Assembly: GCA_012970285.1 (NCBI GenBank)
Contig: JIBW01000011.1
Location: 124,001 to 188,000 of the forward strand
Reading direction: 5' to 3'
From: Bacillaceae bacterium JMAK1
Lineage (GTDB): Bacteria; Bacillota; Bacilli; Bacillales; Marinococcaceae
Length of the DNA stretch: 64,000 nucleotides
Part shown: positions 1 to 8,334 of the stretch, piece after piece
Layout of the letters: every line of letters starts with the position of its first letter
How positions within the stretch are numbered: the first letter of the stretch is position 1
Notes under the pieces: generated by a model
Databases searched by the model: none
The model's input: the letters and a program-made list of their open reading frames with translations, nothing else
Told to the model about the DNA's origin: nothing
Program-made: the position numbers and the translations under genes

Positions 1-19
1 AAATATGCAGAGTTATAAG

Positions 20-112
20 CAACTCTCAATATACATCTTTATATCACTCTTACATTACGAGCTTTTGGTTGACACCAAATTAACTCGAATAGCCAAGATA
101 CTTGTTTATTCA
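20..112 (-). pseudogene. Remnant of a second fic 3' end and spacer
   Basis: Read on the minus strand, this stretch repeats the last codons of the Fic gene and the spacer that follows it at 323-380 (the bases encoding YLGY and the following TTAATTTGG), but it is out of frame and degenerate. It ends in what would be the start of another antitoxin-like gene, which stops after eight codons. It indicates that a fic/antitoxin cassette was once tandemly repeated here. No product is expected. Confidence 0.5.
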
Positions 113-322
113 TCATGTATCCTCTTTATCTTTTTTTCTATCGCTATCAGTAAAAGGAACAATTTCACCATTAGGGTACTCTTTTACTAACTGATCATTC
201 TTTTTATAGACTATATACGTATTATTAGCCCTCGCATCAATACGCGCACGATCGCCAGTCATTTTTGCCCATTTATCTACCCACTCAAACTTTCGTTGTA
301 CACCCCTATCTTCATTTTGCAT
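113..322 (-). CDS. Antitoxin-like small protein (zeta-antitoxin paralogue)
   Basis: This 69-residue protein shares the core TGxRAxxDAxxNNTYIVY and the following KEYPxG with the 57-residue protein at 31682-31855, which overlaps a zeta-toxin gene and is probably its antitoxin. Here no zeta toxin follows; the gene lies 44 bases downstream of an intact Fic gene and is probably co-transcribed with it. The start is supported by AAGGGTGGTG upstream. The C-terminus differs from the paralogue and is Lys/Asp rich. It could be an orphaned antitoxin or a partner of the Fic protein; the homology is clear, the role is inferred. Confidence 0.6.
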   Translation of the reverse strand: MQNEDRGVQRKFEWVDKWAKMTGDRARIDARANNTYIVYKKNDQLVKEYPNGEIVPFTDSDRKKDKEDT

Positions 323-366
323 CTTTACACCACCCTTATATTACAAGCCTTTTAATTGACTCCAAA

Positions 367-1104
367 TTAACTAGAATAGCCAAGATACATTTCCAACGCC
401 CTAACTTCTCGCTCCATAATATAGTCAATAATTTGACTGAAATCGCCTTTCTCACCTGCTACATCTAACGCTTTATAATAATCTTGTCGGGATTCGACTT
501 CTGCAATGACCGGCAGATACCCGCAGCGCACTAATTCTAGATTCATGATTAATCTCCCGGTGCGTCCATTCCCATCTAAAAAAGGATGAACATTAACAAA
601 TTTGCTATGTAACATGGCTGCTCTTACAATCGGGTGTTCAGAATCGGCAATAGATGTCTCATACCAATTCATGAGATCGTTCATATGTTCTTTGATTAAA
701 TAAGAAGGCGTAACATTATGCGAAGCACCTTGAATCAAAACCTCTTCACCCCGATAGGAACCTGTATCCTCATCAATACCTCTCAAGATAATTGCGTGTA
801 TATTTCGAATGTCTCGCTCTGTGATTTGATTGTTTTTGGTATTCTCGACATACAGAATGGCATCTCGGTGGTTAATGACCTCTAGGTGTTCTTTTAGAGA
901 CTTTCCCTGACCGATGGTAATCCCATCCTCTAATATTGCTTTTGTCTCGTTTAACGTTAAGGTATTTCCTTCAATCGCATTGCTATGATAGGTGCATCGA
1001 AGAATATAGTCTTTCTGCAAAGAATGCAGCGTGTGCGAATTCATTGGCCGCTTATGGTCTAGAACTTCTTTTAGGTTCGTTACCATGGCTAGAGTTAAAT
1101 TCAT
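367..1104 (-). CDS. Fic domain protein (putative AMP-transferase), class II
   Basis: Fic proteins transfer AMP or related groups from nucleotides to hydroxyl side chains of target proteins. The catalytic motif HPFLDGNGRTGR is complete at residues 173-184 and matches the family consensus HPFxxGNGRxxR. Residues 41-47 (SNAIEGN) fit the auto-inhibitory helix motif of class II Fic proteins, whose Glu blocks productive ATP binding. The length of 245 residues suits a compact Fic protein without extra domains. The start has a good ribosome binding site (AAGGTGGTG, 6 bases). It precedes the antitoxin-like gene at 113-322. A paralogue at 14838-15583 is broken inside the same catalytic motif. Targets cannot be read from sequence. 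Confidence 0.88.
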   Translation of the reverse strand: MNLTLAMVTNLKEVLDHKRPMNSHTLHSLQKDYILRCTYHSNAIEGNTLTLNETKAILEDGITIGQGKSLKEHLEVINHRDAILYVENTKNNQITERDIRNIHAIILRGIDEDTGSYRGEEVLIQGASHNVTPSYLIKEHMNDLMNWYETSIADSEHPIVRAAMLHSKFVNVHPFLDGNGRTGRLIMNLELVRCGYLPVIAEVESRQDYYKALDVAGEKGDFSQIIDYIMEREVRALEMYLGYSS

Positions 1105-1191
1105 TTTTTCACCACCTTAAAAAGGAGGAGCTAAATCAATAGCTCCCCCTAATACTTCTATGAATTACTCTGTCTCTTAGTCCAATTGCGA

Positions 1192-1491
1192 CTAGCTATC
1201 CGCATCAAGAGTATCATTTTTAATAGCTTGTAAAATTTCATCTAACTCTACTTCAACTTTGCCACTCTGCACAAATGATGTTAAATCGGTTAATGAAACA
1301 TAGCTTACATCATCGTCTTTTCTTTGAATGGCTTCCTTTTCAATCTCATCATCTAAACAGTTCTCCACAATCTCTTTTAACTTATTACGCCTACTTATTT
1401 CTGTAACGAAAATTACCTTATCTTCCAGAGAGTGTAGCTGATCAAATGTCGTTCCATGCTTTTTCTCTTCCATTGTAATCAACCCATTCAA
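1192..1491 (-). CDS. Hypothetical protein with shared C-terminal module
   Basis: This 99-residue acidic protein has no fold that I recognise. Its last 35 residues (YVSLTDLTSFVQ... and the end ILQAIKNDTLD) are nearly identical to the C-terminus of the truncated C5-methyltransferase product at 48138, so this module travels independently. The internal Met at residue 7 is an alternative start; neither has a strong ribosome binding site. It lies upstream of the Fic gene on the same strand with an 87-base gap. Confidence 0.5.
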   Translation of the reverse strand: MNGLITMEEKKHGTTFDQLHSLEDKVIFVTEISRRNKLKEIVENCLDDEIEKEAIQRKDDDVSYVSLTDLTSFVQSGKVEVELDEILQAIKNDTLDADS

Positions 1492-1611
1492 ATTATGGCT
1501 TCCTATTATACTAACCGTGATACTTACTGTATAACCAAATATATCACTTCGATCACAATTTTACAACGGAACAAGATTCGCATTAAAATGATGATAAATC
1601 GTTATCTAAAC

Positions 1612-2091
1612 CTAGCTTAGTACTTTAAACAAATTCTCACTGTCGCGATAAGTGAAATATTCTAAAACCACACTTGGACAATGTTCACATACCCAGAAAT
1701 GCGTCTCTTCACCTTCCCACGAGCCTTCTGTAATAGGTACTGAACGGTATTCCATCGAGTCTTGCCAACAGAGCGGGCAATGCATCTCACCTCTAAATAT
1801 TTCTCGGTCTTCATCCCCATTAAGGCTAACTTCTCTGAGTGGCATCCACTTGAACGGATCACGCTCATATAAGTGACCTTCTTCACTAGATCCTTCATAC
1901 CGTATTAAAAATTCGGATTTCTTATATGATTTCAGTTCAAAATTAGCTTAAGAAACTAAGCCGAAATCAATGATATATTGACCTTTATCTTCAGTAATAA
2001 ACCTATGCGAAACAATCCTATCATTTGGAAATCTCTTCTTCAATAAGTCTCTAACACCATCTAATACCTCTTTTTTCATATCCTTATTCAT
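1612..2091 (-). pseudogene. Zinc-ribbon-like protein, interrupted by a stop
   Basis: One reading frame of about 160 codons runs from an ATG preceded by CTGGAGG to the stop at 1612. It is interrupted by an in-frame TAA at 1948-1950, after which the frame continues with ANFELKSYKK. The N-terminal half contains DGVRDLLKKRFPN; the C-terminal half has two CxxC pairs (CPLC and CEHC), suggesting a zinc ribbon. The paralogue at 34628-35106 encodes the residues across this stop but carries its own frameshift 20 codons further on. Either two short products are made or the gene is dead; I favour dead. Confidence 0.7.
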
Positions 2092-2210
2092 CTCAAAAAC
2101 CTCCAGATTTTTATAAATTACTTTCCAAATCTCAATATTAAAAGCGCAACAAATCACCGTTTCCGTTGGTTTGTTACGCCCTTTTGTTAATTTTTGTATA
2201 GCAGCATCAA

Positions 2211-2395
2211 TTAGTTAAACGAATAAGTCTTACGATTATAGGTAATCTCCGTTACATCATTTAGCAGAAGAGCTTCACAAGCACTACCCTCACTAAAATA
2301 AGCGTTATCTAAGGAACAACTGACTATTAGTAGGAACAAGTTCTTTTAGAGCATCATCTTTTTGCCATTTATCAACAATTACCCGATGATAAGTA
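2211..2395 (-). pseudogene. Degenerate gene remnant (third copy of the 35230/7060 relic)
   Basis: The minus strand ends with codons for DVTEITYNRKTYSFN followed by a stop, the same C-terminus that is seen as a relic at 35230-35330 and about 7090-7160. Upstream, codons for KWQKDDALKELVP are readable but in another register with stops between. The flank at 2160-2210 also repeats (GTTACGCCCTTTTGTTA). It is the decayed tail of an unrecognised small plasmid protein. Confidence 0.45.
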
Positions 2396-2398
2396 AGT

Positions 2399-2848
2399 CT
2401 AGAATTGTGCTGATCCACTGGGATGAGGATACTTGTTTCCGCAGGTTTCTAAGATCTGTCTAGCAATGGTTTCGTGAAAGTGTTCCCGCGTTCTTTTCTC
2501 TACATCATTTAAATCTGTTACATAACTTTTATAATGATGAGTGAATTTCAATCCTTTTATTGCATGACTGTGATCAGTTACCACTAAAGTATCTATATCC
2601 GAGTAGTAGACACCAATAAAGGTTAATCCTTGATCATACGTATTTAAGCCAATTGGCTTATATCGGGCTAAACTGGATTGATAGAGCAATACATCACCAT
2701 CATCAATTACAAACTTCGTCAATGCTACCTTTCCAGACAAGTACTCATTATCTGTCTGGATTTCCCCAAAGAAATTAAATTGCTTCTTGTCCTTTAAAAA
2801 ATAGAAGAAACGGTCATTTATCTTTGTCATTTCACTTGTTATGGCCAT
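2399..2848 (-). CDS. Hypothetical protein
   Basis: The 149-residue product begins MAITSEMTKIND; I chose the ATG at 2848 over an upstream one because GGAGGG stands 8 bases before it. The sequence is mixed alpha/beta in character, rich in aromatic residues (FFYFLKDKKQFNFF), with several Asp/His clusters (VVTDHSHA, HHYKSY). I recognise no domain or signal peptide, so it is probably cytoplasmic. It stands alone between decayed genes and the restriction-modification locus. Confidence 0.6.
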   Translation of the reverse strand: MAITSEMTKINDRFFYFLKDKKQFNFFGEIQTDNEYLSGKVALTKFVIDDGDVLLYQSSLARYKPIGLNTYDQGLTFIGVYYSDIDTLVVTDHSHAIKGLKFTHHYKSYVTDLNDVEKRTREHFHETIARQILETCGNKYPHPSGSAQF

Positions 2849-3003
2849 TATTAAGCCCTCCATTTATTAATAGTTATTTGCTTCTTCTTTGCGTCATCGT
2901 TGAAAACTTAATCTTGTCATCACGTTCATTCACTCCAAAAAAAGACACAATTAGCGATTAACACGCAAATTATGCCTTTGATCGTACGATAGATTGTTAT
3001 TCA

Positions 3004-3105
3004 TTAACCAATGTGTTCGTCCAAGACCTCATTCAGTATAGAGAAGTATGTTTGGCCATGTAGGAACGAAAGCAAATGCTTATCTAAGCGTTCTACAGCC
3101 ACCAT
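3004..3105 (-). CDS. Very small ORF downstream of the RM gene
   Basis: A 33-codon frame starting MVAVERLDKHLLSFL follows the 73-residue gene after an 8-base gap. The composition (amphipathic, no rare-codon clusters) looks coding, but the ribosome binding site is weak (AAAGGG, 14 bases upstream). It may be the frameshifted end of a longer protein. Function unknown. Confidence 0.3.
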   Translation of the reverse strand: MVAVERLDKHLLSFLHGQTYFSILNEVLDEHIG

Positions 3106-3113
3106 AACAAGGT

Positions 3114-3335
3114 CTAGATCCCTTTGATCTCGCTCATTACAGAACCGCTATGTTCCTGGCTTAAATAGGACAGACGAGTCGCTAATTGGCTCCAGTCAAT
3201 GGCTTGTGCCTTAACAATTTTTAAATCAGCGTTATATATTATGGAGTAGATACCATCCTCATAAATACCTTGATTCACATACATCTCCCATCTATCATCC
3301 ATCATTACTTGATACTGAAACGTTGCATTATCCAC
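3114..3335 (-). CDS. Hypothetical protein downstream of the RM gene
   Basis: This 73-residue product starts at a GTG, 30 bases after the stop of the MmeI-like gene and in the same frame, so it is almost certainly co-transcribed with it. It is rich in Tyr, Trp and acidic residues (MMDDRWEMYVNQGIYEDGIY) with no membrane segment. No family is recognised. A role accessory to the restriction-modification enzyme is possible from position only. Confidence 0.5.
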   Translation of the reverse strand: MDNATFQYQVMMDDRWEMYVNQGIYEDGIYSIIYNADLKIVKAQAIDWSQLATRLSYLSQEHSGSVMSEIKGI

Positions 3336-3365
3336 CTTGTCTACATACCAAAAGTGTATTACGTT

Positions 3366-6080
3366 TTATTCCCCCTGATTAAGCTCTACATATCGATCGA
3401 TTAAAAACTCCATCCGTTTTTCATCCATTTTTTCTTTTCGAAAACCATACGATCGATCTACGGCATTGTTTAGGGCTATATGCACCTTTCGCAATTTTTG
3501 CGGCATCGCAATTGGATCATATAAGTGTGCCAGAGTATTCCCTTGTTCAAAATATTCATTTCGCACATCTAAGATGATCCCAACATGTTTTTCAATTTCT
3601 TTGACTTGTTTATCTGTTGGTTCAGGGAAAGGGAACGTATTGTAGACCAATGTGTTAGAGTAACGATAATCCCCTTTTAATCGCCCAGCGATTGTACGTA
3701 CCCATGCCATATGCATTGAAGAGTTTAGAATACCAAATATATAAGGTGTAGCATTGGGTATCTGAAAAGCTGAATCACTACAAATGCTATCGCTTGTGAA
3801 ATATCCAATTGGGACGTATTCTCGGTTTTCAGAGGTAACTCTAGGGATTACCAAAAAATCATCTTCAGAGACTCTATTTTCTGGAAACTCACGAGGGTAT
3901 TGAGCCCATCTTACAGTCGCCTTCTTAGTGCTTTTTAACCGAAAAGCTCTAACCGCCTCCATCAACTCTTTTACTTTCGGCATTCTTTGCAATTCATTTG
4001 GAGGACAATACTTTAAATAAAGACAATATCTACGTCTATCATTGATGAGCTCTGAAGCGCCTATCCACTTGCGAAAATACTTTTCAGAAAGGGGCTCTTT
4101 ATTGATAAAATCAATCATTTCATCTTCGTTAAAAAGATAATTTCCATTATCAACTGGAGAGCTACCTTTGATCATCTTTGGAACATCCGAGAGTGTGTCA
4201 TTTATTTTCTGGATAATGATTGTTTCAGCATCAACTAAATAATGGTTAATATTTCTAGCACTAACTAAGGTTGGTTCCCCATTAATATCCGGATAGGTGA
4301 ATAAGTGTTTTTTTCGATGTCTATCCTTACTAAACCCAACAATTACACAGTAAACAACTGCCTTACCCTTAGCTTCACTATTCCAACGAAAGGTTTGATG
4401 TGCAAATTCAATGACCATACCTTTTCGCTTTAAAATATATTTCCATAAAGTATTTGCTTGTTGTCCCTGAACAATGGAGTTTGTGCCAACAAAAGCAACC
4501 CTTGTTTTTGTTCCTTGTATAACGTCAACAGCCTTAATAAACCATGCAGCAACGAAATCTAATTGTCCGGTGGGGACCCCAATACTCTTAAAAATGTGCT
4601 TTGCATCACTTTTTTGTTCTGGTGTCATATATGAAGAGCCTACAAATGGAGGATTTCCAAATATATAAGAAGCTTCCCTTCCTTTTAAAACCTCTTTCCC
4701 CCAATCAAGCAGCAATGCATTTCCGTGTACAACATTTGGAGACCTACGAAGGGGTAGACGAATCATATACTGTCCAAATTCCTCACTGATCATCATATTC
4801 ATTTGGTGATCAATGATCCACATGGCTACTTGAGTAACTTGTGCAGAGAAGTCTTCTATTTCGATGCCATAAAATTGATCAACGTCAATTCGGACCATAT
4901 CATCGATGTTTAGCAAAATCCTATCATCCAATAAATCTCGAATAATTTCTTTTTCAAGCATACGTATTTCACGATAAGTAATAATTAAAAAGTTTCCACA
5001 CCCACAAGCAGGGTCAAAAAAAGTTAGTTTTGAAAGATCCTCATGAAAGGACCGGACACGTTTTTGATTCCCTTTGATGGATTTGAACTTCGCCCAAAGT
5101 TCATCTAAAAACAAAGGTTTAATCACTTTCATAATGTTCTCTTCACTTGTATAATGGGCTCCAAGAGTACGGCGTGCATCGGGATTCATCACATTTTGGA
5201 AGAGTGATCCGAAAACTGCAGGTGATATTTTCCCCCAATCCATCTTTGATGTATCAAGTAGAAGTTCCCGCATTTCACGATCAAAGTTTGCAATTCTTAA
5301 CTGCTCTTCAAACAATCTCCCATTTACGTATGGAAAACCCTGCAACGATTCATTCAGATTTGATTGGCGTTTATCGACGGATGTATTTAACAGTTGATAA
5401 ATTTGACTAATATGTATACCTAAATCACTACCATCTTCTTTTGTCTCGTGGAGCAAGTAGTCTCTAAAGTAGTTCTTATCAAAAATACCTGTGTCATCAG
5501 CAAACAAACAAAATAACAGGCGGACAAGATAAACTTCTAAATCATGTCCTGTATATCCAACAGTCTTCAGCTTGTCGTGAAGGATCGCCATCTGCTCTGC
5601 TGCTTGAATGTTGACCGGATCCCGCTCAGTAATTTCTTGTTTTTGGTATCCAGCCATAAAACCAAATAATTCAATATTCTGGGGTAATTGATCCAACCTA
5701 AAGTTTCGCTCTCCCCCATTATCTAAATCGTAAAGTCGAAAGTTCTCAAAATCTGAAACAAGTATGTACTGAGGTAAATCGGACTCACGGATACCCGGAA
5801 AGTAGTCTCGAGCCTGATTATATGCTTTATCTAAATCCCTTCCTTTTGACTTATGCTCGACCAGTAACTTGCTACGCCAAAGCAGATCAACATATCCATG
5901 TCCTTCTTGCATATTTACTCGTTCTTCAAAAGTGGCCACTCGTCTTCTACTAACGCCAAATACATGAAAAAATTGATCCCAGAAGCTCTTTGCCTCAGCA
6001 TGCTCACTGGATTCATTTTTCCACTCATTCGCAAAAGCGATCGCACGAGAACGAATTTCATTCCAACTTAGTGTAGTCAT
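3366..6080 (-). CDS. MmeI-like (type IIL/IIG) restriction-modification enzyme
   Basis: A single 904-residue polypeptide carries nuclease, methyltransferase and specificity parts, as in MmeI (about 920 residues). Near the N-terminus, Asp65 in HGYVDLL and E75-H-K77 in LLVEHKSKG form a PD-(D/E)xK nuclease site. SAM-binding motif I DPACGCGNF lies at 356-364 and the adenine N6-methylation motif NPPF at 476-479. The remainder to 904 would hold the target-recognition region. Family knowledge: these enzymes methylate one strand of a short asymmetric site and cut about 20 bases away, and need no separate methylase. All key residues are present and the frame is unbroken, so it is probably active. The start precedes MTTLSWNEI; the upstream region to 6250 is gene-free. 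Confidence 0.85.
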   Translation of the reverse strand: MTTLSWNEIRSRAIAFANEWKNESSEHAEAKSFWDQFFHVFGVSRRRVATFEERVNMQEGHGYVDLLWRSKLLVEHKSKGRDLDKAYNQARDYFPGIRESDLPQYILVSDFENFRLYDLDNGGERNFRLDQLPQNIELFGFMAGYQKQEITERDPVNIQAAEQMAILHDKLKTVGYTGHDLEVYLVRLLFCLFADDTGIFDKNYFRDYLLHETKEDGSDLGIHISQIYQLLNTSVDKRQSNLNESLQGFPYVNGRLFEEQLRIANFDREMRELLLDTSKMDWGKISPAVFGSLFQNVMNPDARRTLGAHYTSEENIMKVIKPLFLDELWAKFKSIKGNQKRVRSFHEDLSKLTFFDPACGCGNFLIITYREIRMLEKEIIRDLLDDRILLNIDDMVRIDVDQFYGIEIEDFSAQVTQVAMWIIDHQMNMMISEEFGQYMIRLPLRRSPNVVHGNALLLDWGKEVLKGREASYIFGNPPFVGSSYMTPEQKSDAKHIFKSIGVPTGQLDFVAAWFIKAVDVIQGTKTRVAFVGTNSIVQGQQANTLWKYILKRKGMVIEFAHQTFRWNSEAKGKAVVYCVIVGFSKDRHRKKHLFTYPDINGEPTLVSARNINHYLVDAETIIIQKINDTLSDVPKMIKGSSPVDNGNYLFNEDEMIDFINKEPLSEKYFRKWIGASELINDRRRYCLYLKYCPPNELQRMPKVKELMEAVRAFRLKSTKKATVRWAQYPREFPENRVSEDDFLVIPRVTSENREYVPIGYFTSDSICSDSAFQIPNATPYIFGILNSSMHMAWVRTIAGRLKGDYRYSNTLVYNTFPFPEPTDKQVKEIEKHVGIILDVRNEYFEQGNTLAHLYDPIAMPQKLRKVHIALNNAVDRSYGFRKEKMDEKRMEFLIDRYVELNQGE

Positions 6081-6249
6081 ATATTTGACATCCCCTTACG
6101 TATACATTTTTTCCCCATTATATAATAACAGACGTCCCCTTTATCTTTTGGCTTGATTTTTGACCGATCTGGTTTTCCAAACCGAATCTCATCTGTTGTC
6201 GGAAAAAAAACCGACAGCTTGCTACCGGTTTCTCGTTTACCTACTTTAA

Positions 6250-6469
6250 TTATCTGAAAGTGTTAAGATAATCAATAGAAATTTCGTCTATTTCGCCCTC
6301 TTGAGTAAGTGTGAAATAAACTATATCACCATTATTTAGTACAGGGATTGTTGAAATTGTAACATTCATATAATTTCTTAGATTTATCGGCTATGATAAT
6401 TGCTTTGTCGCCCAAATTTGTTCCTATAATTCAATAAACGATTCCGTAGACCACATCATTTTTATTCAT
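6250..6469 (-). pseudogene. Decayed small gene
   Basis: Minus-strand codons MNKNDVVYGIVY start after GAAGGAAAGGATG and run into a stop. The same protein seems to continue as LGDKAIIIADKSKKLYE and, after a register change, as MNVTISTIPVLNNGDIVYF to IDYLNTFR at 6250. At least two frame errors separate the pieces. About 75 residues when repaired; no family recognised. Between this and 6587 further codons (VSVTLKERYQTTVLLK) look like another relic. Confidence 0.5.
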
Positions 6470-6586
6470 CAATCGTAACATCCTTTCCTTCTCTTTAATA
6501 AAACGGTTGTTTGGTATCTTTCTTTGAGCGTCACAGATACCTTTCCCTGTGCTGTTTGCGTTTTGATTACTGACACTCTTAACTAA

Positions 6587-6789
6587 TTATAATTTATCAT
6601 CGGGTATTTTAAAGACTTCGGCATTTACATCTTGTGACGTTAACCATGAATTTAGGGCTCAAATGTTCGCTCTTGTTTGACGTGCTGCCAATCCGCTTCT
6701 TGTTCTGGGTACCAATCGAACAACCGCTCGACTTCGCTGATAGCCTGATCAATATCTGTGATTGAGATTTCAAATACGATCCCTTTCAT
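6587..6789 (-). pseudogene. Frameshifted small acidic protein gene
   Basis: The frame starts MKGIVFEISITDIDQ after GGGTGAAAGGA and ends with a stop after 45 codons. One base further over, the coding continues as LNSWLTSQDVNAEV to IPDDKL and a stop at 6587, so a single frameshift has split a protein of about 67 residues. Function unknown. The G+C-richer DNA at 6850-7040 just upstream may be a foreign insert. Confidence 0.55.
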
Positions 6790-7160
6790 TCCTTTCACCC
6801 TTTCTTGTTAACGTCTCCATGTGATGGCCATCGGCCCGCTGAAGAGGTTTTTCTGTTTATTCGTGAATCTGCGCCATAGAAAGCGCCGTGTTGACGGGCT
6901 GTTGTTTGCGTATCAGCATCGAAATCCGGGTGAAATGGCGATATGAAACCCTTTGGATCGATGGAGATGATTCAACCCAATGTGTGCCACGCTTTTTCTC
7001 CCCGCTGGTCGCGGATGGAACCGCACTTGAATTCCTAGGGGTTGAGCTGTGTTTTGTTGCGCCCTTTTGTTATATGTTTGTATCGCTGCAACAATTAATT
7101 AAACGAATACGTCTTACGTCCATAGGTAATCTCAGTTACATCATCTAACCATAAAATAAG
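6790..7160. other. Gene-poor stretch with relics
   Basis: No intact gene. Bases 6850-7040 are noticeably richer in G+C than the surroundings and read as an open minus-strand frame (GEKKRGTHWVESSPS) without a usable start. Bases 7040-7160 repeat the sequence at 35180-35320, including the codons for VTEITYGRKTYS, here without a complete frame. Confidence 0.4.
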
Positions 7161-7168
7161 TGTTCTAA

Positions 7169-7393
7169 TTAAAAGACATGCATCTTATTCTTACATTTGA
7201 TCTTATGATTACCAGAGGATACCAAAATGGTCTTAGTATGACTTAACTCTGTTTTTAGTAAATTATAGATCTCTTCGTGTTTCTTTAACCTAGGGTCTTC
7301 TGTGATTTCATCGTATATTGCTAAGAAGGTTCTATAATTATCAATACTGTTTTTTAACAGGTGCTTTTTTCTTTCATTAATGCAAATGCGCAT
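7169..7393 (-). CDS. Hypothetical plasmid protein (paralogue of 35294-35548)
   Basis: The 74-residue product, MRICINERKKHLLKNSI, is about 90% identical over its length to the product at 35294. It is predicted helical and highly charged, without membrane segments. The ribosome binding site is AAAGGAGAGATCAACG ahead of the ATG. Its C-terminus (NKMHVF) ends in a stop where the paralogue reads on. Both copies sit between the same two relics, so the whole block was duplicated. No function can be assigned. Confidence 0.55.
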   Translation of the reverse strand: MRICINERKKHLLKNSIDNYRTFLAIYDEITEDPRLKKHEEIYNLLKTELSHTKTILVSSGNHKIKCKNKMHVF

Positions 7394-7424
7394 CGTTGAT
7401 CTCTCCTTTTGTTTTGGTAATTAT

Positions 7425-7473
7425 AAAAAAGCATGACCAAAACCAATGAGTTAGCGGTTTAAGTCATGCCTTT
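7425..7473 (-). terminator. Intrinsic terminator
   Basis: On the minus strand GGCATGAC and GTCATGC pair around a loop that contains a second short stem, followed by a run of T. It closes the reading frame ending at 7464; an equivalent hairpin follows the paralogous gene near 35580-35625. Confidence 0.65.
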
Positions 7474-7664
7474 GAATTCGTTTTTGTTGTTAAGATTGCA
7501 CCCAGGCTCTTGGCTTGTTTTGCTTCTTCCCAAGTTTGTTCGATACACCTCAATTGCTCCATTAAACGGTCGATTCGACTAGGAATGTTCGCCTGCTAAA
7601 ACTTATCTTCTAGTTCCTGCAGCTGACATTTACAGCTTTCACGAACTTGCAAATACGTGTTCAT
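7464..7664 (-). pseudogene. Small coiled-coil protein gene with a nonsense codon
   Basis: The frame begins MNTYLQVRESCKCQLQELE and contains the same LQELEDKF-QANIPSRID segment as the product at 35615-35803, but the codon between F and Q is TAG. Downstream it continues to GAILTTKTNSKA and a stop. The intact paralogue's C-terminus (KRIQRHD) is itself shifted relative to this copy, so neither copy preserves the whole ancestral protein. Confidence 0.55.
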
Positions 7665-7679
7665 TGGGAACCTTCATCT

Positions 7680-8190
7680 CCATGAAAATTACTTTAGCTT
7701 CGAAATCATTCGTCTTTTCAATCTTAGCCATGCCCATAGACACTTATCTAAGTCAGTAACGTCCATACAATCACGTATGTCTTTTACTCGAACGAAATTC
7801 GTGTCTTCTAAACCTTCTAGTTTATCAATCACGTTATCTAGAACTTCACCATCGGAAAAAACGAATCAAGATTCTCCACAAAAAGAGAATCGCGAGTTTT
7901 AATACCCAATCAATGACATCACTCACAAAGCGGTTAAGCGATGGAGCATCCGCATTCAAGATCTATTCTGGAAGTACCTTATATTGATCTTCTAGTTGCA
8001 CTGGCCCAGGTATATACACAACGAACCCATCCTCTGGATAAACATCGATGTACAAATCATCAGCTCCGGTCTCTTTTCTTTCCCTCTCTACGTATCGATT
8101 AGCAGCTCTGTATTCAGAAAAACGAGTCTCCATTCTCCGATGCTGCCAAACGCTTCTCCAAGTTGGCTCCGGGTACTTAATATCATATTA
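7680..8190 (-). pseudogene. Decayed gene with two disruptions
   Basis: An AAGGAGAG site precedes an ATG at about 8188, but the coding soon shifts frame into YPEPTWRSVWQHRRMETRF and on to VYPEDGFVVYIPGP, stopping with TAG at 7963-7965. In-frame codons then continue (ILNADAPSLNRFVSDVIDW), and a final shifted piece reads EDTNFVRVKDIRDCMDV. The pieces suggest one ancestral protein of about 150 residues. No family is recognised. Confidence 0.5.
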
Positions 8191-8250
8191 TTCTCTCCTT
8201 CAATTAATTTAGTGTTACCTGGTCTGTTCCTCTAGTTTCTAAAACAAAAA

Positions 8251-8297
8251 AGGCATTGCTAAAGAACCCTTTTGTTTATGAACTTTTAGCAATGCCT
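8251..8297 (-). terminator. Intrinsic terminator downstream of 8335-8661
   Basis: Minus-strand AAGGCATTGCTAAAA pairs with TTTAGCAATGCCTT and is followed by TTTTTGTTTT. A near-identical hairpin lies at 8789-8836. Confidence 0.8.
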
Positions 8298-8334
8298 TGA
8301 GTTAACTTTATGAGACGAGTGTGCAGGGTGGCTT

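Noticed and set aside
5-190. 61-codon plus-strand frame at the window start
   Set aside because: It is antisense to the fic/antitoxin relic and lacks a ribosome binding site.
6888-7148. 86-codon plus-strand frame
   Set aside because: No ribosome binding site, Cys/Arg-rich translation typical of a reversed relic, and the region duplicates intergenic sequence at 35180-35320.
7657-8235. Two plus-strand frames (81 and 79 codons)
   Set aside because: The minus strand carries readable pieces of a small protein across the same bases; the plus frames are its shadows.
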